20,137 nucleotides of DNA from Pelomyxa schiedti (Eukaryota; Evosea; Pelobiontida; Pelomyxidae). A program made the position numbers and the translations under genes. Where the stretch lies: NCBI GenBank assembly GCA_020536535.1, contig JAHLWZ010001094.1, forward strand, positions 1-20,137. Direction: 5' to 3'. The notes below the pieces were generated by a model that was not told the origin of the DNA, did not search any database, and worked only from the letters and a program-made list of their open reading frames with translations. Positions 1 through 7,259 of this stretch are shown in pieces (the first letter of the stretch is position 1; each line of letters opens with the position of its first letter).

Positions 1-336
1 CCAAACGTGTGCCAGGGAGGGTGTACAATTCCTGGGGTCTGAACAGCTCTTGCATAAACTTCTCACCAGTGATACCCAATATAATGTCCCTCAATACTTA
101 CCCCACGTGTGAGTAAAAAAAACAACAACAAGAACAAAAAAAAAAACTTTACATAAATCACATTACATTCGGCACGTGAGGCACCGAAACGACAAACAAT
201 CAAAACAACAAACAGACAACAGACTTGCAGTGACTCTGTCAGGAGCCACGCCCTGTGCTGTCAGTCGTTGCTCCAGAATATACAACATCTCGCCCCCCAG
301 GCAAACAACCATGAACGGCATCCCCATCAACGCCAT
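1..336 (-). CDS. OSCP1: OSCP1 homologue, N-terminal part (runs off left edge)
   Basis: Two exons on the minus strand, complement(<1..96, 225..336), joined by a 128-nt phase-1 intron (97-224) with a very T-rich 3' part. The first in-frame ATG is at 336. Exon 1 reads MALMGMPFMVVCLGGEM and continues LYILEQRLTAQGVAP; exon 2 contains KFMQELFRPQELY. These match, in order and spacing, the start of the OSCP1 family as I remember it (LNLGGEMLYILDQRL, then KFMDELFKPQELY). The splice phase gives an uninterrupted match across the junction. OSCP1 (organic solute carrier partner 1) is a conserved soluble protein reported to promote organic solute uptake and linked in several lineages to cilia; its biochemical activity is not settled. 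About 69 of the family's usual ~380 residues are in the window. Identification is strong; the exact start (M1, M4 or M6) is less sure. Confidence 0.85.
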
Positions 337-898
337 TCGCCCAATTCGGCCGCCTGGTGCTCGATTGGTTGGGATTTCGTGAAAGATGAAAAAAGCGAAA
401 TGTGTGATCATGAACAGTGTGGTCGTGAATTTGGCCGGCTACACATCGGTGGCACCATGGTGCCCCGTTGGACCCGCGGTTATTTGCATTTCCTTGTGTG
501 AGTGTGGGCGGGGGCTGCATCACGGTGGCAAAGTGGTGGCAACCTCCTGGGAGAAAATTGTGCTCTCAATGGGGTGTTTTTTCTCAATCACTGTGGCGAG
601 GTGAGCTAAATATTTGGATAGAAAATCTAAGCCCGTTTGTCACCTGTCATTACGTCAGCCCTTTGACACCATTCCCCTGCGTCCATTCCTTATAAACCCC
701 TTTTTTCCCAAGATTTATGTGGCGTATTAATGTTAATTAAATCGTGTCTGAAAACTAGGCACGTAAAATCCCAATTCCTCTTTTCTTTTCATCTTTCTAC
801 GTTCTTTTCTAAGCGTCTATGGCCCACCAAAATGATTCTGGAGTGCCACAATCACCATCACTTCTTTCCTTACTTTCATCTGCACTTGAGTCATCGCT
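337..898. other. Intergenic region between two minus-strand genes
   Basis: About 560 bp between the OSCP1 start codon and the stop of the ankyrin gene. It must hold the OSCP1 promoter and the 3' end of the ankyrin transcript. I see no exon, tRNA or repeat that I can support. No AATAAA is visible on the minus strand just below position 899. A TATAAA-like stretch occurs near 690 (ccttataaac), far from either start codon, and is probably incidental. Confidence 0.5.
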
Positions 899-3079
899 TT
901 AGTCTGCAGCTCTCTCCTGCATGTACCTGCTGATGTCATCCTGTGTGAGTCCCACAATTTTCCTAGAGACCGTGGTGTGGAGCGGGGAGGCTATCACCCA
1001 TTTCATGAAGTGTTCCTTGACAATTGCCGCTGTCATTTCAGGAAAGACGCGAAGGATCATCTTCCACATGCACAGACCCACAGTAGAAGGGCGAATTTTA
1101 TGTTTGGAACCCATTCTGATGAACTCGTTCAGGCTCACGTGAAATTTGTGAAGGAACCACTCAGCACAGCCAGTTTTGTCCATCTTGATCAACAGTGCCA
1201 GCAAATAGTTATTTTTCACCTTGACTTGGTCTTCACTGAGGTGAAACTGATGAAGGAGCCACTTAAGAACTTTTCCAGATTGAACAGCATCACATTCTAG
1301 AAGGGCTTCTTGAATGTCAGACGAAGAGAAGTCGCCATATCTCATAATTAGCTTGACCTGTGAAATATCTCCATCTTCGAGCAACCTGCAGATAACAGAC
1401 GACTTATGGGAAATCCGGACATTGAATTGCTGCAGCAAAAACAATGTCAATGTCATGCAGCCACATACTTCCTCAACAAGTGAGAGCACTGAATTTTCCC
1501 TGATATTGCACACTGTTGTATGTGAAAGGAACCATTGAATGCCTCCAAAACCACCGTTGAGCTTATGCCCAATCTTACGGAAAACTTCATCTGTCATTTT
1601 GGGAGCAGAGTTTACAGCTTCCATGACATGGAAGGTGTTTTCCAACCACTCTGCGATTGCTGTGTTGTTGTTGGAGAGGCATGAAACCAGGCACTTTCGG
1701 AGCTCTTTTGGTCGGAGAGGCTTTGCTGCTTTTGGAAACAACCACTTCACCACTGCCACACTATCTTTCTTGTTCCCACATGCATCAATTATGGTACGAG
1801 GGATCACTTGTGCAATACTGAGTTTGGCAAACAACCACTCAAGAACCTCCACGTCTGCAATTTTGCCTAAATGTGATATAATTTCTTGTGTTGGTTCAAC
1901 AGAAAAATTGTTGATCACCCACTTGAGACCCTTGCCGTTCCCAATCCAATGGATTCTCCAGAACTTATGCACAGAGAAAGTGTCCTTGATCCACTGGCAT
2001 CCTTCCTCAAAATCGTCACCATGTGAACAATACTCAATAAACTTTGCAAGAACCTCAGCGCCGTATTCGCGCATGCCACCCTTCTGAAAGAACAACCTCA
2101 TACAAAGCTTCACAACTTGCAAAAACGTCTGAGGAGCACACTGGCAAGTTGGTGTGGCCATCATCTGTTTCTTGCAGGAATCCACCACACATGTTGAAGA
2201 TGCCATCCACTCTGCAACCTCAACATTACCCCGGGTCAGAGCGACTTGAAAGGGAGCCACAAGCTCCCACGGCTCTGTGCCCACACCAACAAACCTTGAC
2301 ATCACCCACTTGACAACCTCCAAATTGCCACCAGCACATGCGCCATACAAAATGCTGTTGTAGTTGTCACTCACCTCCCTGAGGTCATCTAGGAGGTCTA
2401 CATCATGCACTGGCCACCTCAAGGCCCCACCCCTCCATGGAACGTCACCATTGTCAACAAGTTCTTTTGCCATATCTAAGAATCCTCCTGCATAAATTTG
2501 AGTTTTATTATTATTAGTATTATTTGATTGTTGTCTTCCAGTTTTTTTGTTTTTAAAAAAATTATCCGGCCCTATTTGAATATATGTTTTTAAAAACTAT
2601 GCCCATGCCAACAAAAACCGCATGCACTGCAACGAACAAGCGATTAGGACGAACGAACCAGTACATAGACCCTCGAGCACCACGGCGCACTCCTTCCGGT
2701 TGTTCCTGGTCTTCCTGGACCCCAGTATCCACTCGATGCACCGCCCGCTGCCCACCCTCGCGGCGCACCCCAGCGCGAAGTACCGCGACGTCCGCTGCAG
2801 CGCCGGCCACTTGGTCGGGTTGCCCTCCCCCTCCCCCTCCCCCCTCACCGTCGCCCCGATGACCGCGCGGCAGGCCCGCGGGACCAGCGGGAACAGCGCG
2901 TCGGCCAGCCCCAGGAGCCACGTGCAGTCGGGCCTGCTCATGAGGTCGTGGCGGGCGAGGGCGGGGTCCAGGAGGCGGGGCACTACAACGTAGTCCCACA
3001 CTACCCGCGACACGGCGATCACCTGCCGCGTAGCTGCTACTTGTGGGTCCTGCTCGTCGGAGCGGTGTTCTCCACTCAT
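899..3079 (-). CDS. Degenerate ankyrin-repeat-like protein, 669 aa, two exons
   Basis: Model: complement(899..2487, 2659..3079) with a 171-nt phase-1 intron (2488-2658). The junction turns two separate open frames into one ankyrin unit, GLCTGGFLDMAKELVDNGD, the strongest support for the splice. Exon 1 begins at ATG 3079 (MSGEHRSDEQ) and encodes a non-repeat N-terminal region containing WLLGLADALF and a GEGEGEG tract. Exon 2 holds many weak ankyrin-like helices of the form VKWLF, AEWL, LKWLLHQFHLS or AEWFLHKFHVS. These keep the helix pattern but lack the canonical TPLH motif. Such repeats are protein-binding scaffolds; the partner is unknown. Exon 1 is strikingly GC-rich and exon 2 is not. The gene is divergent from the next, 45 bp between start codons. 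An open frame extends slightly upstream, but only with a non-ATG start. Confidence 0.8.
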
Positions 3080-3124
3080 TGGTCTCGGCAAAGAGAATCA
3101 GTTAGGCGAAACGAGCGAGGGGTG
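3080..3124. promoter_or_regulatory. 45-bp divergent spacer, probable bidirectional promoter
   Basis: Only 45 bp separate the minus-strand ATG (3079) and the plus-strand ATG (3125). If both models are right, transcription start sites and 5' UTRs of both genes must lie here or inside the opposing coding sequence. I see no TATA box. The flanking sequence is CpG-rich, as in many TATA-less promoters. The role is inferred from position alone. Confidence 0.45.
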
Positions 3125-4285
3125 ATGAGCGATGACAGGACCAAGACGGAACTGTTCGATTTGCTGTTGGACGCGCGGTCACAGTTCATTGCGTTCGCGA
3201 GTGTGGTTGTGGCCCGGTGCGGGGGTGGAAGCCAAGCCAGGGTGCTGTCCACCTCGATAGTTCAACACCTTGGCAGGGAGTGGATGGTGTCCTGCTGCTG
3301 GGTGACCGGCCTCACTGTCGGCTCAGTGGCACGCGTGCAGATATCTGCGGGCACCCAGACCACCACCGCAACCAACTGTTCCTCGCCCATCCATCTGTTC
3401 GTGGGACTGTCCCCAACGCTTGGCGTGGTGTGGCACAGGTGCTGGAACGCGAGTCAGTTTGGCGACACCACCACTGTCATTGACTGCTGCATTGGAGGCG
3501 ACAAGTTCGTAGTGAGGACAACTGGGCCTGGTGGTGGAATGAGTGCTTTTGTGGCCGACGCCAAAACGGGGTCCTTTGTGAGGAGGCTGGTGTCTGACTG
3601 GCCCAAGTATCAGGCTCCGGCATTCGACACTAATGGGAAGTGGCTGGTCATGACGAGTCGCAGTGCAAAGGACTCAATATTAGTTACTCTTATCATCTGG
3701 CCGATCTCACACAATGGTGATCTCCTGGGTTCTGGAGTGAAAGTGAAGTTTACAATAACTTCCTTCGAGTTTGTCGAATTTCCAACACATCAGTGGGGTG
3801 CAGAAGAATTGGTCTGTATCTCCATAGAAAAGAGAGAAGACCGACACGCAAACTTGAAGCTGAACACGGTGTGCATTGATTTGCAAAACAGTTTTCTCCT
3901 AGGCACTTGTGTGATTTCACGCAGTTACGTTCTAGAACAGTGGTTATGCTCCAACACCCACGTGTTCCTAGCGACGACAGATTGGATCATATTTAAATGT
4001 GACCTGGTGTGGAGTGAAAAATATGCAACGTACAACACCGAATCCCGTGAGCTTAGTTGGTTTCAATCACTCAAAGAATTACAGTCATCTCTGAGCGCAA
4101 CCTTCCACTTAGAAAGAGCACACAGATGGACAAGCCTGGAGGCAGACTCAGACAAAATCTACGAAGAAACAAGTAATGCACATCTGGGCACAGTTGTGCA
4201 CTACAACTGGAATTACAACACATGTTTCCCACCATTTATGCAGTTCCCACGTCCTGCTTCCCCCGCTTGGCCCATTTTGGAATGA
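3125..4285 (+). CDS. Unrecognised 386-aa protein, single exon
   Basis: Intronless frame from ATG 3125 (MSDDRTKTELFDLLLDARSQ) to TGA at 4283-4285. The frame is open further upstream, but that part overlaps the divergent gene and lacks conserved features, so the ATG at 3125 is preferred. I recognise no domain. The N-terminal 60 residues contain a helical RSQFIAF segment followed by RCGGGSQARVL. The middle has repeated strand-like segments ending in W and a FDTNGKWLVM motif reminiscent of a beta-propeller blade; this is suggestive only. There is no signal peptide or clear membrane segment. The 5' third is GC-rich and the 3' part is AT-richer, mirroring its divergent neighbour. It converges on the next gene with 33 bp between stop codons. 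Possibly a lineage-specific family. Confidence 0.75.
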   Translation: MSDDRTKTELFDLLLDARSQFIAFASVVVARCGGGSQARVLSTSIVQHLGREWMVSCCWVTGLTVGSVARVQISAGTQTTTATNCSSPIHLFVGLSPTLGVVWHRCWNASQFGDTTTVIDCCIGGDKFVVRTTGPGGGMSAFVADAKTGSFVRRLVSDWPKYQAPAFDTNGKWLVMTSRSAKDSILVTLIIWPISHNGDLLGSGVKVKFTITSFEFVEFPTHQWGAEELVCISIEKREDRHANLKLNTVCIDLQNSFLLGTCVISRSYVLEQWLCSNTHVFLATTDWIIFKCDLVWSEKYATYNTESRELSWFQSLKELQSSLSATFHLERAHRWTSLEADSDKIYEETSNAHLGTVVHYNWNYNTCFPPFMQFPRPASPAWPILE

Positions 4286-4314
4286 TTGAAGAGATACAAG
4301 AAGGAAAGAATATC

Positions 4315-4320
4315 TTTATT
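4315..4320 (-). terminator. AATAAA poly(A) signal overlapping a stop codon
   Basis: On the minus strand the stop of the 307-aa ankyrin gene reads TAATAAA, so the AATAAA hexamer (TTTATT on plus, 4315-4320) begins inside the stop codon at 4319-4321. Cleavage a few tens of bases later would fall inside the convergent gene's last codons. The 3' UTR is therefore very short. Confidence 0.55.
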
Positions 4321-5242
4321 ATTCCAGGAACCCCTTAAAGAGAGCGAGGAGCTCTGTGTTGCCCCTATTCTTGGCTATCTCCGCAGGCGTCCCATCAGCA
4401 CACCTCTTATGGACACTCGCACCAAGCCCTATTAGCTCTCTGACACAATTCACCGGCAAAACGCCCACTGTGTCCGCTGCATAATGCAAGAGGCAGTACC
4501 CTTTATTACAGGCATTCGGCGGCGACACCGGATACTGAACGATGTCCGGGCAAGAGCGGACTTGCTCGACAACTTCTTCCCACCTTCCAGCCTTCACCAG
4601 AGCGTGAACTGCAGCGGACTTGGATGCCACGTGGTCCGGAATGCTGAGTTCCGTTATGAATGGGTGCGGAACACCGTGGCTTGACAGGTATTCCTCCGCG
4701 TCCTCAAACGAGACTGCCATCGCGCTTCTCTTGGAGGTACCAGAGTACACCTGGAATCCACCGTAGTCGTCAAACTCGGAATAAAACCCTTTTGGTGCGG
4801 CTGCCTCCAGCACACAGTCGTACCACCAAAGCCACCTGAGCTTCTGCGGAGATAGGCCAACGAACTGGCTGGACTGAGGCACCACGTCGGAGGCATAATT
4901 CAGGATAGCATCCGCTATCTGTACTGGAGTCATGGAGGACGCGTCCTTGCCGAACAGCTCTGGGCCATAGGCGCTGTCAAACAACAGCACATGTGGCTCG
5001 TCGTCATCGCCGACGTGTGTTGCTGCTGTGATAGACGACGACGATGACCGAGAGGAGGCCGGGGTGCACCACAATTCGAACCGCCACGCACAGTGGGAGG
5101 TTGTGTAGGCTTTGATGTTGACGTAGTAACCCCTGCGGTGGAGCACCTGTGTAGCCAGAAGCATCCTGCGCATGAGTGGAACCTGCAGTGTAGAGCTTTC
5201 TGTTGGAGCTTCGTTGGTTGTAAGTGCGTTGTTCGACGCCAT
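4319..5242 (-). CDS. Ankyrin-repeat protein with unique N-terminal region, 307 aa
   Basis: Single exon from ATG 5242 (MASNNALTTNEAPTESSTLQ) to TAA 4319-4321. Residues 1-190 form a unique region with an SSRSSSSS tract and the segment KLRWLWWYDCVLEAAAPKG. The C-terminal ~110 residues carry ankyrin-type helices: VHALVKAGRWEEVVEQVRSC, then a YCLLHYAAD motif (cf. TPLHYAA), and VRELIGLGASVHKRCADGTP. This is a better ankyrin match than the other ankyrin gene in the window. Likely a cytosolic protein-binding protein; the partner is unknown. It faces the 386-aa gene tail to tail and the SAM-kinase head to head (203 bp between start codons). Confidence 0.8.
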   Translation of the reverse strand: MASNNALTTNEAPTESSTLQVPLMRRMLLATQVLHRRGYYVNIKAYTTSHCAWRFELWCTPASSRSSSSSITAATHVGDDDEPHVLLFDSAYGPELFGKDASSMTPVQIADAILNYASDVVPQSSQFVGLSPQKLRWLWWYDCVLEAAAPKGFYSEFDDYGGFQVYSGTSKRSAMAVSFEDAEEYLSSHGVPHPFITELSIPDHVASKSAAVHALVKAGRWEEVVEQVRSCPDIVQYPVSPPNACNKGYCLLHYAADTVGVLPVNCVRELIGLGASVHKRCADGTPAEIAKNRGNTELLALFKGFLE

Positions 5243-5445
5243 CGTAAGGAGCTTTTTTAAAAAAAAATTAAGTTAGTCGGCTCTAGCTGTGTGGCGGAAT
5301 CAAGTTGCTGGGGTCGAAATGGCCAGTGCCGTGGGGAACAAACACCGCTGTGAGTAGAAGGTGGGCAGAGAAGATCAGAAAAGGCCTCAGAGGTGGAGGG
5401 AAGAATTGGGGGACCAAGTTCCCCAACTCACAAAAAAAACACCAC
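5243..5445. promoter_or_regulatory. Divergent intergenic region of 203 bp
   Basis: Separates the start codons of the ankyrin gene (minus, 5242) and the SAM-kinase (plus, 5446). An A/T-rich patch (5251-5273) sits just upstream of the minus-strand ATG. The frame leading into the kinase ATG is open but has no ATG of its own. Shared promoter function is inferred from position only. Confidence 0.35.
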
Positions 5446-7077
5446 ATGGCGGCGAATAACGGGGCCGCAGCATACTCGACGCCCCGTGACATCAAAAAGA
5501 TACAACAAATCCAAGCACTTCTCGCTCAGTTGCCTCCTGATCAGGCAGCACTCCTGCATGTATGGCAGCCTTTTTTTTAAGCGGCACCCAGACCCACTCC
5601 CTTTTAAACATTCATTCACTTCATCACTATGAAGGAAGAAATGCAAGACCGTAGCCAGCCTGATGACTTATTCTTGCTCCTCAGTGCCTTTGGTCTGGGT
5701 GACTATTATGCTAAGCTTCTGGATGGTGGAATTAACACTTGTGAAAGACTAGCAGACTCGGTTATTATTTCCCCACTTTCTTGTTTTTTTTAATTTTTGC
5801 TTTTGCTTTTGTTGGTGGGGTTTGTCTTCTTTTTATGTGGGTTTTTGTTAACTCTTTTCTAAACCTGCAGGGTTTGACACGCCAACAGTTGATTGAAATG
5901 CTTCAAGACCCAAGCACTAGTGATCTGAGCATGGCCTCTGCAGTCGCTGATGAAATTATGGCTGCAGCACGCCATTTGATTTCTGGTGTTGCTCCGGTAT
6001 GCGCTGGTCACCTCTATAATAGACTTAAATTCGAGTAATGGAGTGAGACTGGCACCCATTCGTGCACCTATCTTACTAGGGGAAACTTATTGGAGGAGGA
6101 AACTTCAGTACGGTGTACAAGGGAATCTGGCTTGGTCGTAACGTGGCTATGAAGTGTTTGAAGAAACATGACTTCGGGGCTCTTCTTAGGGAACACAAGA
6201 TGATGTCCATGTCGGAGCAATTTCCTCTCCCTTTTCTTCTAATATTTGATGTAGTTTAAACCACCCAAATATTGCATATTCCTATGGAATAGCACTATCT
6301 GAGGGAAACCAATATCTTGTAATGGAATACTGTGATGGGCCACTCTGGAGAAAATGTTATTCTGTTACAATCCCTACCAAGATACAATTCGCTGTTGAGA
6401 TTACTGCCGCAATGACTTACCTGGAAGCACGTCATGTAGCTCACAGGTAGGTTCATTGTTACCTTACTACTATTACTTATCCTTGGCAGAGATCTGGCAC
6501 TGCGAAATTGTCTTTTTCGCGAAACAGAACCTGGAAGGTTCACAGTAAAAGTAACAGGTTTGTTAAGGTAAGATTTTCTTTATAACATTTTCTAGACGTG
6601 GGATTGTCTCGCTTTTCTGCTGAGGGATACGTTGGCCGGTCTGCATTTAAAATCGAAGATGCGGCCCCAGAAGTTATTTGGGACTCTGGAGTGTGCAGCA
6701 CCGCCTCTGATGTGTGGAGTTTCGGAGGTATTCACCAAGATTTTTTCTCGTGCGTAATTTGTATAGTACTCCTGTGGTACATGTTCTCTCCAGAGGGCTC
6801 AGTAGCCTATGCCGATGTTTTTGCACATGTTCGCGTTGATGAAACAACCCTATCAGCGAATGACAGTACGGCACAGCTTCGTCTGGAGGAAGCCAAAAGT
6901 GCAGCACTACACAACTTCCTGTGCACTGAACGGAAAACTCTGGAATTTCTCCCTGGTTGCCCTGCGGAAATCACAGAATGTGCCAAATTGTGCTTCAACT
7001 TGGTTCCAGAAAGGCGACCCACATTTGCATCCCTCTACGACATGATGCTCCAGGCCCTGCAAAGATACATTTCATGA
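5446..7077 (+). CDS. SAM-domain tyrosine-kinase-like protein kinase, 399 aa, eight exons
   Basis: Model: join(5446..5559, 5635..5760, 5871..5996, 6080..6210, 6255..6446, 6490..6557, 6596..6727, 6767..7077); all intron phases agree. Residues about 45-115 form a SAM domain (LFLLLSAFGLGDYYAKLL ... LTRQQLIEML). The kinase domain starts near 123: glycine loop IGGGNFSTVYKG, VAMK (Lys147), helix-C Glu160, HPNI (169-172), LVMEYC hinge, catalytic HRDLALRN (229-236), metal-binding motif DVG (253-255) in place of DFG, APE (276-278), SDVWSFGVLLW and a C-terminal RRPTF. HRDLAxRN and WSFGVLLW resemble tyrosine kinases and the tyrosine-kinase-like group of amoebozoans. All catalytic residues are kept, so it is probably active. 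The SAM domain would mediate oligomerisation or recruitment. The 39-nt last intron is stopless and in frame. Weakest junction: 5559/5635, since an ATG at 5629 could start a shorter form. Confidence 0.85.
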
Positions 7078-7164
7078 GAGCTTCCTCCACAATTTTGCTG
7101 TAGTTTTGCTTGCTTCCAGATCTGTTGGATTTCTTCTGATCTGTTCGGCAAGGAAAAGCGAAAT

Positions 7165-7170
7165 AATAAA
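7165..7170 (+). terminator. Candidate poly(A) signal of the SAM-kinase
   Basis: AATAAA lies 88 nt after the kinase stop (7077), in an A/T-rich patch followed by a T-rich stretch at 7181-7201. The next gene's ATG is only 90 bp further on. Confidence 0.45.
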
Positions 7171-7259
7171 AATTAAATATTATTATTTTCCTTTTCTTTT
7201 TCACGGTGGTGCAACAGATCTGCACCTGGTCCTACAACAGTTTTGGTAGCAGGCAAGTT

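Noticed and set aside
820-903. 27-codon plus-strand ORF
   Set aside because: Too short, Ser/Leu-rich, overlaps the 3' end of the ankyrin gene and has no supporting signal.
1539-2087. 182-aa plus-strand ORF
   Set aside because: Antisense shadow of the ankyrin exon 899-2487, which has clear repeat structure; no independent features.
2562-2999. Pro/Gly/Arg-rich minus-strand ORF
   Set aside because: Out-of-frame reading of GC-rich ankyrin exon 1; the competing frame splices into a continuous ankyrin unit.
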